Shown here: positions 8,532 through 17,492 of the stretch, one piece after another
How positions within the stretch are numbered: position 1 is the first letter of the stretch
Layout: every line of letters starts with the position of its first letter
Assembly: GCA_937890835.1 (NCBI GenBank)
Contig: CALADF010000033.1
Span: 15,780-79,779, forward strand
Source of the DNA: an uncultured bacterium
GTDB lineage: Bacteria > Actinomycetota > Coriobacteriia > Coriobacteriales > Eggerthellaceae
Direction: 5' to 3'
DNA length: 64,000 nucleotides
The notes under the pieces: model-generated
What the model saw: the letters and a program-made list of their open reading frames with translations, nothing else
Databases searched by the model: none
Told to the model about the DNA's origin: nothing
Translations under genes and position numbers: made by a program

Positions 8532-10865
8532 ATGAATATAAAGGCGGCAAAACAGCAGATCAAAGATACAGTTGAGGCGTATCTCACGACCGACGAGGCG
8601 GGGATGTTCGTCATAGACCCAGCGCATCAGCGGCCGATCTTCCTCCTCGGCGCGCCCGGCATCGGCAAGACCGCGGTGATGGAGCAGGTGGCAGCTGAGC
8701 TGGGCGTGGGCATCGTGTCGTACTCCATGACGCACCACACGCGTCAAAGCGCGCTCGGACTGCCCCGTATCGAGCATCGCGAGTTCGAGGGGTTCGAGTT
8801 CGACGCCTCCGAGTACACGATGTCCGAAATCGTCGCGGCGCTCTACGATTACATGGAACGCACGGGTCTGCGCCGGGGCATTTTGTTCCTCGACGAGATC
8901 AACTGCGTGTCCGAGACGCTGTATCCGTCGATGCTTCAGTTTCTGCAGTTCAAGACGTTCGGCAAGCATCGCATTCCCGATGGTTGGGTGGTTGCGTGCG
9001 CCGGCAACCCGCCCGAGTACAACCGCTCGGTTCACGAGTTCGACATCGTCACGCTCGACCGCCTGCGCGAGATCGACGTCGAGCCCGATTACGGCGTGTG
9101 GAAGGACTACGCCGTGCAGGCGGGGCTCCATCCTGCGGTGACGACGTTTCTGGAGACGAAGCGGGATTGCTTCTACAAGGTGGAGTCGAAGCCGGGCGGG
9201 GGAAAGTCGTTCGTGACGGCGCGCGGTTGGGAGGATCTCGCGCGCGTTATCTCGCTGTACGAACAGCTCGGCAAAACCGTGAACCGCGATCTCGTCGTGC
9301 AGTTCCTGCGCGATGACGAGGTGGCCGATCAGTTCGCCGTGTACTACGCCCTGTTCGAGAAGTACCGCTCGGACTACCAGGTGGGCACGGTTCTCGAAGG
9401 CGAGGCGAGCGCGGCTATCAAGCAGCGTGCGAAAGACGCCGCTTTCGACGAGCGCCTGGCGTTGATCGGGTTGGTTCTCGATGCGCTTTCGGGGGAATGC
9501 GCGCGTGCGCTCGATCGGGAGGATGTGGTCGTCGAGTTGCGTGATGTCCTGCGCGCGGCGAAGCCCGAGCTGCTTGCCGGCGCGTCGGTTGAGGCGGCGG
9601 TGTCCGCACGGGCGACGGAGCGTGAGTCGATGCTGGCGCGCAAGGAGGCGACGGGCGTGGCGCCTGCGAGCTTCGTGCGCAAGGAGCGCTTGACCATTGC
9701 GAAGCTGAAAGACCTCGTGCGCGCGTGCGCGCTCGAGGAGAAGGCGGGAGGGCCCGAGGCGTTCTCCGTCATCCAGGAGGCGTATCGTGTTGAGGTGGCC
9801 GAGCTGGAGCCGCTTGCCGACGCGGTGAGCGCGAAGATGGACAACGCATTCGACTTCGTCGACGAATGCTTTGGGACGCGCGAGGTGCTCGTGTTCATGG
9901 CCGAGCTAGCCACGCGCAAGCCGACGACGCGCTTCATCGCGCGCTACGGAAACAGCAGGTACTATGAGCGCAACGCCGAGCTTCAGGTCGACTCGGCGCG
10001 CATGGGGCTTGTCGAACGCGCGAGCCTGCTCGACGGGTTGGAGGAGAACATCAAGCTGGCCGAGTCTCGAACGGTCGACATGGGGTCGTCCGCGGGGCTT
10101 CGCGGCGGATCGGCCTCGGACGGCGTGGCGGTTGCCGAGAACGACGGGCGTGCGCATGACGACGCTGCGAGCGTTGGCGACCTCGCGGCGTATTACGGCG
10201 GAAAGCAGTTCGAGTACGGGTTCGCAAGCTTGTGCAAGATGGTTCTCCCCGCATCGGAGCTGAAGGGCAAGCGCGTGCTCGACGTATGCTGCCGTCGTGG
10301 GAAGGGCGTGTACAAGCTCAGCTCGATGGTAGGACGCGACGGCTTCGCGACGGGCGTTGACTGGAGCGCCGAATACGTCGCGGATGCGCGGCGCGGCATG
10401 GACCACGCTTGGCGCAAGAGCGGCCTGCCGGGTAACAACATGGAGTTCTTGCAGGCGTATCCGGAGGATCTTATGGCTGCGGGCGTCGGCACGGCGACCA
10501 TGGACGCCGTCTACATCAACAACGTCATGACGTTGCTCTGCGATCAGCTGCAGGTTTTGAAGGAGATCGCGCGCGTGCTGAAGCCGGGCGGTTTGTTGGT
10601 CCTCGAGACCGTGTTCGCCGATCGAAAGCGCGATGAAGATGTGATCGAGCAGGCGCGCCGTCTAGGGAACAGCATCCAGGCGGCCCGTACGCGCGAGGAG
10701 AATCTGACGTGGCTTATCGCCGCGGGCTTCGATGCGCCTGAGATCGTCGAGGAGTACGAGGTCGATCCCGCGCGGGGGTTCGAGGCCGATTGCGTCGCTG
10801 CGATGGCGGAAGGGGACGCCGACGTGCGTTACTCTGCCGTCGCGATGTACGTGCGGAGAAAATAG
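8532..10865 (+). CDS. MoxR-type AAA+ ATPase fused to a class I SAM-dependent methyltransferase
   Basis: 777 residues with a good ribosome binding site (aaaggga). Residues 1 to about 330 are a MoxR/RavA-like AAA+ domain with Walker A GAPGIGKT (40-47), Walker B ILFLDE (ending at 121-122) and sensor 1 in ACAGNPPEYN. A long helical region follows. From about residue 565 to the end is a Rossmann methyltransferase resembling ArsM/Methyltransf_11 proteins: motif I VLDVCCRRGKG (582-592), then TGVDWSAEYV, EFLQAYPEDL and VLKPGGLLVLE. Motif I is unusual, with CCRRGKG instead of GCGTG. The frame is continuous across the junction with no sign of an assembly join. This fusion is not part of any MoxR-VWA system I know. 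Methylation of the remodelled target or of a metalloid is speculative. Confidence 0.85.
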   Translation: MNIKAAKQQIKDTVEAYLTTDEAGMFVIDPAHQRPIFLLGAPGIGKTAVMEQVAAELGVGIVSYSMTHHTRQSALGLPRIEHREFEGFEFDASEYTMSEIVAALYDYMERTGLRRGILFLDEINCVSETLYPSMLQFLQFKTFGKHRIPDGWVVACAGNPPEYNRSVHEFDIVTLDRLREIDVEPDYGVWKDYAVQAGLHPAVTTFLETKRDCFYKVESKPGGGKSFVTARGWEDLARVISLYEQLGKTVNRDLVVQFLRDDEVADQFAVYYALFEKYRSDYQVGTVLEGEASAAIKQRAKDAAFDERLALIGLVLDALSGECARALDREDVVVELRDVLRAAKPELLAGASVEAAVSARATERESMLARKEATGVAPASFVRKERLTIAKLKDLVRACALEEKAGGPEAFSVIQEAYRVEVAELEPLADAVSAKMDNAFDFVDECFGTREVLVFMAELATRKPTTRFIARYGNSRYYERNAELQVDSARMGLVERASLLDGLEENIKLAESRTVDMGSSAGLRGGSASDGVAVAENDGRAHDDAASVGDLAAYYGGKQFEYGFASLCKMVLPASELKGKRVLDVCCRRGKGVYKLSSMVGRDGFATGVDWSAEYVADARRGMDHAWRKSGLPGNNMEFLQAYPEDLMAAGVGTATMDAVYINNVMTLLCDQLQVLKEIARVLKPGGLLVLETVFADRKRDEDVIEQARRLGNSIQAARTREENLTWLIAAGFDAPEIVEEYEVDPARGFEADCVAAMAEGDADVRYSAVAMYVRRK

Positions 10866-10984
10866 AGCGCGTGCGCCGCGCGAGGCGCTCTCGCGCGGCC
10901 CCCGGCCTCCGCGGTCGGCGGGTGGGTGATTTCGAAGAATGCGGTATCGCGGCGCGCGCCGCGGAAGCGAGAGAAGGGAAGATC

Positions 10985-11260
10985 GTGGAGGTTTCCATCG
11001 AGAGAAGATTTCGCGGATCCGTGCGTCTGGTAACGCTTCATTTATGGCGTGTTGCGAAATCGACCGACATCGAGGAGGGGTTCGCCGAAGCGCATGCGCT
11101 CGGCATGATCGATGCGGGCAACGAGGCGTTCATGAGGCGCTGCTTCGATCTGGCGCAGCAGCTCGAAGCGGGGGAGACCCCCTCGGAGCCGATCACGCTC
11201 GAGATGGTCGACGAGCTTCAGGCGTGTGCGATCAGGCTGAACTCGGCTGATCCGGCGTAA
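10985..11260 (+). CDS. Unknown small protein downstream of the MoxR fusion
   Basis: 91 residues if translation starts at the GTG at 10985 behind agaagggaag. The frame is open further upstream, but that part is Arg-rich and looks like read-through. The product is mostly helical, with an acidic centre (TDIEEGFAEA) and no membrane segment or cysteine motif. I do not recognise it. It is the last rightward gene before the leftward DUF262 pair and may belong to the LRR/VWA/MoxR unit. The start is uncertain. Confidence 0.5.
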   Translation: MEVSIERRFRGSVRLVTLHLWRVAKSTDIEEGFAEAHALGMIDAGNEAFMRRCFDLAQQLEAGETPSEPITLEMVDELQACAIRLNSADPA

Positions 11261-11329
11261 TCGGGGTGCGTTGCGGCGCCGCCGGAGGCCTGCGCTGCGT
11301 CCGCGCCGAGGGTGCGTCCTCTGTTCGAT

Positions 11330-12358
11330 TTATTCCCCGAACAGCTTTTTCTCCGATATGATGCCGCGTACTTTGCCGTCGCCCCAGCTGTCATGGGGAA
11401 GCGAGCGCATGGTTGTCGTAGCTTGGGATCGGGCGGCGAACATCTTGCAGAAGCCCGACAGGCCTATGAGAAGCTCCTCGACGGTTCCTTGGTGCATATC
11501 CTCGAGATAAGTTTTGAACGCGGGATAGACCTCGTTCTTGCCGCTCGTCTTAAGCTTGGGCGCGGTTACGGCGAGCCATCCGCGGATCGCGGCGGCGAGG
11601 CGCGTCCCGTCGGCGTCGGCAGCGTAAAGCGCCTCTACCGGCGCCCAGTACGTTTCGTACAGTCGCGTTTGCTCCTCGTAGCCGATGTTGACGAGCAGGA
11701 GGTTGCGAACAAGGTCGGCGGTGGTGAGAGGCATGCCCTTCGAGTTGAGGCTTTCGAATATGAGCTGAGCCCGGTCGCCGTCTTCGAGCTTCGCCGACAC
11801 CACGTAGAGCCTGCAGATCCCTTGCCAGAGACGTTCCGCGTCTTCGGCGGTAAAGCCGCGCATCTTCATGCGGAATCGTTCGTAGGCGTTCGTGACGTTG
11901 AGGGACAGGTCGTCTCCCTCGGGGAGATCCGTTTTATCCACGATTGCGCTCATCGTGCCTCGATCGATGCGACCGAGCAGAAGTTTGGGCGCATCGGGTT
12001 TTGAGGCCACGTGGAGGTATCGAAGCGTTATCTCCTCGACGCTGATCGCTTCGAGTTCGATGTCGTTTTCGATAAGGCAATCGCGCAGCGCGCAGAGGAG
12101 CAAGGTTATCGTGGCGGCGCGCTGCTGCCCGTCGATGATGTCGAGCCGCTCGCAGCTGCATCGCGGTTCTGTTTCCCGTGCGTAGAGAACCGTCCCGATG
12201 AAGTGCGCGCGTCCCGTGCGGCCGGCGCGCAAGGCGTCGTCGTAGAGCGTGTCGCACTGGCGTTCGGTCCAAGCGTAGACGCGTTGGTACACGGGGATCA
12301 CAAGCTGGGCCTCGCCGGCGCCGATGAGGTCGAGAAAGCTCTCTTGGTCGGTGATCAT
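11330..12358 (-). CDS. DUF262 (GmrS-N-like) protein, second of a tandem pair
   Basis: 342 residues. Hallmarks of the ParB/Srx-like DUF262 domain are present: VIPVYQRVYAW near the N-terminus, the catalytic-type DGQQR near residue 77, and PLTTADLVRN. DUF262 forms the NTP-using half of GmrSD-type modification-dependent restriction enzymes and occurs in other defence proteins. No DUF1524 HNH nuclease domain is seen at the C-terminus, so this is a DUF262-only form. It starts 10 bases after the stop of its paralogue at 12369-13478 and the two were likely produced by tandem duplication. A defence role is inferred. Confidence 0.85.
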   Translation of the reverse strand: MITDQESFLDLIGAGEAQLVIPVYQRVYAWTERQCDTLYDDALRAGRTGRAHFIGTVLYARETEPRCSCERLDIIDGQQRAATITLLLCALRDCLIENDIELEAISVEEITLRYLHVASKPDAPKLLLGRIDRGTMSAIVDKTDLPEGDDLSLNVTNAYERFRMKMRGFTAEDAERLWQGICRLYVVSAKLEDGDRAQLIFESLNSKGMPLTTADLVRNLLLVNIGYEEQTRLYETYWAPVEALYAADADGTRLAAAIRGWLAVTAPKLKTSGKNEVYPAFKTYLEDMHQGTVEELLIGLSGFCKMFAARSQATTTMRSLPHDSWGDGKVRGIISEKKLFGE

Positions 12359-12368
12359 GGTGGTCTCC

Positions 12369-13478
12369 TTACAGGGACTCGTCGACGGCGTTCATGCCGC
12401 GACGTATCTTCTCCGCTGCTTCCGGGTTCGCTGCCTGCTTGGTCTCCAGGTGGGATACGAGGGTTTTAGCCCCGTTCGTCGCCCAGTCGAACGAAGATCG
12501 GTATTTCTTCACGGCGTGGTACCGGTAGTTCTCGGCCCATACGAGACTGAAGTTGCGCAGCTCGGCGAGAAGGCTCTCCGTGGTTCCCTCGAACTCGTCT
12601 TCGACGTATTGCTTGAACACGCTGTAAACTTCGGCGGCTCCCCTCGCGCGGATCCTCGGGAACCTCACCGAGAGCCATCCCTGGATGGCGTTGTCGAGGC
12701 GCAGGGAGCCGGGGTCGGGGGCGAACATGCCTTCGATGGGCGCCCAGTACTCGTCGTAGAGCCTCGTCTGCTCGGCGTGGCTTTCCGACAACAGCAGGTA
12801 GTTGCGCACGAGGTCGGCCGTGGTAAGCGGTGCTCCCTTCGAGTTGAGGCTTTCGAAGATGAGCTGAGCGTCGTCGTCCCGGCTGACGAGGGCTTCGATG
12901 ACGTGCAGCGCCGATATGCCGCGCCAGAGGATTTCGGCGTCGAAATCGTCGCGATCCATCTGCTCGGTGAAAAACGACAGGTTCGAGACGATGCGCGCGG
13001 AAGGCCGGGCGGGAAGGTCGTCTTCATTGACCAGGGCGTCGAGCGTGGCACGGTCGCCACGCGAGAGCGCAAGTTTGGCGGGCGCGCGATCATCTTCATC
13101 GACGCATCGTCTTGAGATAGCGTCGTCGTTCGCGGCGATCAGATAACGCATCCGTATCTTTGCCGCGTTTGACCTGTCGGCTGCGGTTCCTTTTTCCTCG
13201 AGATGCCGCACGAGGGCGACGAGGAGAAGGGTGAGCGTTGTGAGACGCTGTTGGCCGTCGACGACGATGCGCCGAGATTCCTGGTCGACGTCATCTGCGG
13301 CGTAGAGCAGCGTTCCGACGAAATGCCTGTCTCCCGAACGTGCGGCGCGCGCTATATCGAGCCAAAGCTCCTTGCATTGACGCTCTTCCCAAGTGTAAGC
13401 GCGTTGGTAGGAGGGTATGACGTAACGTGCGCCCTCGATGCCGAGCAAATCGATGAGGGCGGTGTTTTTCGTTTGCAT
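12369..13478 (-). CDS. DUF262 (GmrS-N-like) protein, first of a tandem pair
   Basis: 369 residues, the upstream gene of the pair. It carries the same signatures as its neighbour: VIPSYQRAYTW, VDGQQRLTTL and LIFESLNSKGAPLTTADLV. It also shares YWAPIEGMF with YWAPVEALY of the neighbour, so both are full-length paralogues. The C-terminus (about 90 residues after the shared part) differs and has no H-N-H signature. The gene is preceded by gaggagtacccATG. It may form a heteromer with its neighbour; an NTP-sensing or nuclease activity cannot be decided from sequence. Confidence 0.85.
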   Translation of the reverse strand: MQTKNTALIDLLGIEGARYVIPSYQRAYTWEERQCKELWLDIARAARSGDRHFVGTLLYAADDVDQESRRIVVDGQQRLTTLTLLLVALVRHLEEKGTAADRSNAAKIRMRYLIAANDDAISRRCVDEDDRAPAKLALSRGDRATLDALVNEDDLPARPSARIVSNLSFFTEQMDRDDFDAEILWRGISALHVIEALVSRDDDAQLIFESLNSKGAPLTTADLVRNYLLLSESHAEQTRLYDEYWAPIEGMFAPDPGSLRLDNAIQGWLSVRFPRIRARGAAEVYSVFKQYVEDEFEGTTESLLAELRNFSLVWAENYRYHAVKKYRSSFDWATNGAKTLVSHLETKQAANPEAAEKIRRGMNAVDESL

Positions 13479-13634
13479 GGGTACTCCTCGGCCGCGTGTC
13501 GCTGCTTTACGATGCTGCGTCTCAGTTTAAAGTTCGAGTCGTCGGACTGTCGAACGAAACAGCTTGTTTTGTATGATAGTCAGGTTGTTAAATCTTTCAG
13601 CGGTACGCGCTCATGGTAGGCCGGGTGAGGATTC

Positions 13635-14201
13635 ATGGCAGATGCTCGATTCGATAAAAGCGAGAAGGCGATCAAGGAGGCGTTCGTTCGTCTTTCGGGG
13701 GAAATTGGCGTCGGTCGTTTCGGCATGACGCAGCTGGCTCGGGAGGCGCGGGTAAGCCGGTCGACTCTCTACGTCCACTTTCGCAATACCGAAGAGGTGT
13801 TCGAGGCCCTGGTGGACGACTTCGCCGAAGGCCTCAAGCCGCTCGAAGCGCATCTTCATGAGGGCTGTGCAGCATGTCCGACGGTGCCGAAGCCGTTTTG
13901 CGTGGCTGTTCGTGAATCGGTCGAGCTGCGCCCGCTGTTGAGGGATCCGCGGTTTTTGCCGCTGCTGCTCGATAAGATCAGCGAAGAGGGGTCGTCCCTG
14001 GATTCTCGAAACGTTTACCGCTCGCTCGGTCTTGGAGAGGTGCAGGCGCGCTCGGTCCTGCTGTTCCAGATGAGCGGGTGCTATGCGGTCGCCTTGTCGG
14101 ATATTCCGGCGGAGGAGTGGCGGTGTGTTCAGCAAGAGCTCGATACGTTCATACGCGGCGGAATGGCTTCGTTGCGTACGCGGGCGCGGCGCGCAACGTA
14201 G
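13635..14201 (+). CDS. TetR-family transcriptional regulator
   Basis: 188 residues. The N-terminal helix-turn-helix reads FGMTQLAREARVSRSTLYVHF (about residues 32-52), the classic TetR pattern, followed by an unassigned helical ligand-binding domain. The ATG follows gtgaggattc. It is divergent from the DUF262 pair with 156 bases between them, and about 200 bases upstream of the trigger factor gene. The target could be either neighbour or itself. Ligand unknown. Confidence 0.85.
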   Translation: MADARFDKSEKAIKEAFVRLSGEIGVGRFGMTQLAREARVSRSTLYVHFRNTEEVFEALVDDFAEGLKPLEAHLHEGCAACPTVPKPFCVAVRESVELRPLLRDPRFLPLLLDKISEEGSSLDSRNVYRSLGLGEVQARSVLLFQMSGCYAVALSDIPAEEWRCVQQELDTFIRGGMASLRTRARRAT

Positions 14202-14407
14202 GGGAGCTGCGTTCTCGCCTGCCTTTGTCGAGGGGTTGATTCGCATCATACCGACGGATGGAATCGCGCGGGTCTATCGGGGAAACCCTCGTGCGTGCGC
14301 TACAATATTCGCTATGCAAAAAGCGTACCGAGCGTGTTCGACGGGGATGGTCGGACGCGTTTTCGGCAAAACGCCGTGGACGATTCGATTATCCAGGGGG
14401 AATCACC

Positions 14408-15724
14408 GTGCAAGTGAAAGACACGATGCGCGAGGATGACGGGCAGCGCCAGGAGGTCGTGCTCACCATCACCGCAAGCGTAGAGGAAGTCGCCGATAGC
14501 GCGAAGAAGTTCTTCGCGGACATCGCCCAGCGCGATCTCAAGGGCTTCCGCAAGGGCAAGGCTCCGCGTGCCATCTTGGAGCAGAGCGTCGGCGGGCATG
14601 CGAATGCCATGGGAGGCGTCGCGGAGACGTTGATCAACGAGCTTGCCTTCGCGGCCATCGACGACGCGGACGTTATCTTCATCGACGAGCCTCAGTTCAA
14701 CGTGACCGACGCCTTGGAGGAGGGAAAGCCCTTCACCTTCACGGTGTCCGGCCCTGTGGCTCCCGTTATGAAGCTGACCGGCTACGATCCTGTTTCCATC
14801 GAGATGCCCCCTGCCGAGGCGACCGATGAGGAGGTTGAGTCCCAGCTGCGCGAGCTGCAGGATTACTACCACTCTTTCGAGGAGATCTCCGATGCCGACC
14901 ATACGGCGCAGCTCGGCGACTACATGATGGCCGAGCTCACCATCGACAACCACGGCAAGGTCATCTCCGGCCTGAGCGCGACGACGCGTTTGATCGGCCT
15001 TGGGGAGAACACGATGCCCGCGTCGTTCGACGAGAAGGTCGTCGGTGCGAAGGTCGGCGACGTCCTCGACTTTGAATTCGAGGCGAAGGCCGAAGACGGT
15101 ACGTCGGAGTACGGCGATGGGGAGCTTCACGCCGTAGTCGAGGTGAAGAGCTTCCGCCGCCGCATCGTCCCCGCCATCGACGATGAGCTTGCCGCGAAGG
15201 TGGGCTGCACGAACGTCGAGGACATGCGCAAGCAGCTTCGTCATGCCATCAACGTGCAGAAGAACAAGGAGCTTCCCGGGCTTAAGGTCGATCGCGTCAT
15301 CGATGAGGTCATCGCGCGTCTCGACGGTGAAGTTCCCGCGTATTACGTGGACTTCATCCGCCAGGACGTTGGACGTGAGTTCATGCAGTCGCTGGAGAAG
15401 CAAGGCACCAACCTCCAGCAATGGATGATCGAGAACAGCATCAACGGCGATGACATGAAGACCGAAATCGCCGAGGAGGCGCTGCGTCGTGCGTCGATCG
15501 ACTGCGCGCTCGAGGCGTTGTTCGCGGAGAAGGGCTGGGAGTTGACCGACGAGGACATCGACGGGATGTTTGCGGGCGAGGAGACCCCCGGCGAGACGCG
15601 CGCCGCTTGGGAGGCGGCCAATCGCATGGCGGACGTTCGCAAGATGAGTCGTCAGAGCAAGGCAACCGATTGGCTCGTCGAAACCGCCGTGGTAACCGTC
15701 GTCGACGGCGAGATTCAGGAGTAA
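14408..15724 (+). CDS. tig: Trigger factor-type ribosome-associated chaperone
   Basis: 438 residues from the GTG at 14408 behind agggggaatc; the upstream part of the frame is not protein-like. The ribosome-docking signature GFRKGKAP is at residues 46-53. A PPIase-like middle domain (GDYMMAEL to HAVVEVKSFRRR) and the SurA-like C-terminal arms follow (PAIDDELAAKVGC, VDRVIDEVIARLDGEVP). Trigger factor binds near the ribosome exit and assists early folding. A tacaat -10-like element is at 14301-14306. It lies next to a SlyD-type FKBP and a trigger-factor-C-like gene rather than next to clpP/clpX, where the main tig usually lies, so it may be a second copy. Confidence 0.85.
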   Translation: MQVKDTMREDDGQRQEVVLTITASVEEVADSAKKFFADIAQRDLKGFRKGKAPRAILEQSVGGHANAMGGVAETLINELAFAAIDDADVIFIDEPQFNVTDALEEGKPFTFTVSGPVAPVMKLTGYDPVSIEMPPAEATDEEVESQLRELQDYYHSFEEISDADHTAQLGDYMMAELTIDNHGKVISGLSATTRLIGLGENTMPASFDEKVVGAKVGDVLDFEFEAKAEDGTSEYGDGELHAVVEVKSFRRRIVPAIDDELAAKVGCTNVEDMRKQLRHAINVQKNKELPGLKVDRVIDEVIARLDGEVPAYYVDFIRQDVGREFMQSLEKQGTNLQQWMIENSINGDDMKTEIAEEALRRASIDCALEALFAEKGWELTDEDIDGMFAGEETPGETRAAWEAANRMADVRKMSRQSKATDWLVETAVVTVVDGEIQE

Positions 15725-15795
15725 ACCACTCGGCGTGAACGTCGAGAGCGCGCTTTCTGTCGGAAGGCGCCGGATATGCGAAAGGAGGCTGCGCT

Positions 15796-16317
15796 ATGCA
15801 GCTGGGATCTACGGTAACGCTCGTTTACACGGGAAAGCTCGATGATGGGACGGTGTTCGGGTTCGCCGATGCGGACAACCCGATGAAGTTCCAAACCGGC
15901 ATGGACATGACCATCGACGGTTTCGAGAAGGCCATTCTCGAGATGAACGAGGTCGGCGAGAAGAAGAGCTTCGTCGTCAACGAGTACGAGGGCTATGGCG
16001 AGTACCTCGAGGATTACGTGGCCAAGATTCCCGCCGAGCAGATTCCCGTCATGGACATCACCGTGGGCAAACGCATCTGGCTTGCCAACAGCGAGGACGG
16101 CTCGCCGATGCCCGCTACGGTTCTCGAGATCGACGGCGAGGGCGTTGTCACGTTCGATCTTAACCATCCGCTTGCCGGCAAGGCGTTGAACTTTGAGGTG
16201 GAGTTGATCGAGATCGAGGACGCACCCGAGGACTTCGTCTCCGCAGCTGAGAAGGCCGCTCATATGAAGGAGCAGTCCAAGCTCCTCGGCGGCGTTCAGG
16301 GAGACGATTTCCGCTAG
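15796..16317 (+). CDS. SlyD-like FKBP-type peptidyl-prolyl isomerase
   Basis: 173 residues behind aaaggaggc. It begins with the FKBP strand VTLVYTGKLDDGTVF and ends with the SlyD signature VTFDLNHPLAGKALNFEVELIEI, with an insert-in-flap segment between. The metal-binding His/Cys tail of E. coli SlyD is absent; a charged helical tail of about 25 residues replaces it. The product should catalyse prolyl cis-trans isomerisation and act as a chaperone. It sits 71 bases after the trigger factor gene and is probably co-expressed. A related FKBP sits in the Mo enzyme island (42284-42712). Confidence 0.88.
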   Translation: MQLGSTVTLVYTGKLDDGTVFGFADADNPMKFQTGMDMTIDGFEKAILEMNEVGEKKSFVVNEYEGYGEYLEDYVAKIPAEQIPVMDITVGKRIWLANSEDGSPMPATVLEIDGEGVVTFDLNHPLAGKALNFEVELIEIEDAPEDFVSAAEKAAHMKEQSKLLGGVQGDDFR

Positions 16318-16329
16318 GATCTTTCACCT

Positions 16330-16369
16330 GGGTGCCGTGGCTTTCGGCTGCTCGAGAGCCACGGCACCC
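16330..16369. other. Long perfect hairpin without T tract
   Basis: Arms gggtgccgtggct and agccacggcaccc (13 bp), loop 14 bases, 12 bases after the FKBP stop. It may stabilise the mRNA end before the terminator that follows. Confidence 0.7.
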
Positions 16370-16412
16370 GGAGAGACGGTTGAACCGAGTAAGCGTGTTC
16401 GCCGCTCAAGTT

Positions 16413-16453
16413 GAAACGACGAGGGCCCTTCGGTGAAGGGCCCTCGTCGTTTC
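16413..16453. terminator. Bidirectional terminator between convergent genes
   Basis: A perfect 18-bp inverted repeat (gaaacgacgagggccctt and its complement) with a cggtg loop. It lies between the rightward FKBP gene and the leftward gene ending at 16474, so it can serve both. Confidence 0.8.
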
Positions 16454-16473
16454 AGTGGTGCTTCTGAGGTGGC

Positions 16474-17250
16474 TTACAGCGAGACGAAGCTATCCGGGAA
16501 CTGCTTGTTGGCGTTGAGGACGTCGACGCTCGTGTCACCGTAACGCAGCCACTCCTCATCGGTCTCGCGGCGCTTGATCATGGCGTTTTCCATGACCTCT
16601 TTGAGGGCCTTGGTTTTAAGCGCGTACTCCTCCATCTGCGCGAGACGTCCTTCGAGCTCGATTTGCTTGCGCTTACGGGCCTTGTCCTGGATGTCATCGC
16701 CGGGGATGATGGCGTAGAAGTCCTCCGCCTCGAGCGTGAGCCCTGCGTGCTGCGCGTAAGCTTCGAGAGCCGAGTCCTCGCGCAGGCTTTGGATGGTGCG
16801 CTCGCGCACGTCCGCGTAAAGCTGGGGCTTGGTGATGCCGCGCTTCTCGCAGAATTGATCGACGGTCATGCCGTTGCGGCTGATCATCTCCTCGAGGCGG
16901 TAGTTCGCTGCGTAAAGCGACTCCTCGACGAGGTCCGAGGGGAGATCCTCGACCAGGCGCTTGGAGAGCTCCTTGCAGATGACAGCCTGATCGGCGAGCT
17001 CCTGCACCTCGCGGTTGTCGCGGTACATGTTGTAGCGAATGAAGATGAGAAGCTCGTCGACGTTCTTGAAATCCTTGGTGTGGGTTGCCACCCAGGAGTC
17101 CGTCAGACGCGCCTTCTCTCCGCCCTTGCAGCAGGTCAGCTCGAGCCAGCGAAGCGCTTGAGCCTTGACGTCTTCCTCGGGGATTTTAACCTCTTTGGCA
17201 ACGACGTAAACCGGGTCGTATGAGGTAAGGGTGAAGCGTTGGGTTGCCAT
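16474..17250 (-). CDS. Trigger-factor C-terminal-like (SurA-type) protein
   Basis: 258 residues, soluble and highly helical. The middle (about 125-190) resembles the Trigger_C/SurA-like region: MTVDQFCEKRGITKPQLYAD, then repeated amphipathic helices. There is no ribosome-docking GFRxGxxP motif and no PPIase domain, so it is not a full trigger factor. It is convergent to the trigger factor/FKBP pair and shares their terminator region. A holdase-like chaperone is the best guess. The start is supported by cggaggaacaac upstream of the ATG. Confidence 0.6.
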   Translation of the reverse strand: MATQRFTLTSYDPVYVVAKEVKIPEEDVKAQALRWLELTCCKGGEKARLTDSWVATHTKDFKNVDELLIFIRYNMYRDNREVQELADQAVICKELSKRLVEDLPSDLVEESLYAANYRLEEMISRNGMTVDQFCEKRGITKPQLYADVRERTIQSLREDSALEAYAQHAGLTLEAEDFYAIIPGDDIQDKARKRKQIELEGRLAQMEEYALKTKALKEVMENAMIKRRETDEEWLRYGDTSVDVLNANKQFPDSFVSL

Positions 17251-17453
17251 TTGTTGTTCCTCCGTAGATCGTTAAATCACAAGATGGTATTTTACCGCTA
17301 ATGAGAGGTTAATTCGCCGTGTTTCCCAAGTTCAAACGCCAAATCCAAGATTATCCGAGGTTTCTTCGAGAAGGGGTGCCGCGCTCTTGTGGAGATGCTA
17401 TCCGGCGTTTGGAGGGCGGTGCCCGGAGGGGTCGGGCAAGATGATGGCTGCGG

Positions 17454-17459
17454 TATAAT
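17454..17459 (+). promoter_or_regulatory. Consensus -10 element (TATAAT)
   Basis: A perfect tataat lies 33 bases upstream of the TTG start at 17493, giving a short leader. No clear -35 is seen at the expected spacing. Confidence 0.5.
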
Positions 17460-17492
17460 ATGCGATACGAAACCGCTGGTAAGGAGAGTCTT

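Noticed and set aside
7068..9131. 687-codon minus-strand frame across the VWA and AAA genes
   Set aside because: Spans two real genes and their intergenic gap, no start signal, no domain.
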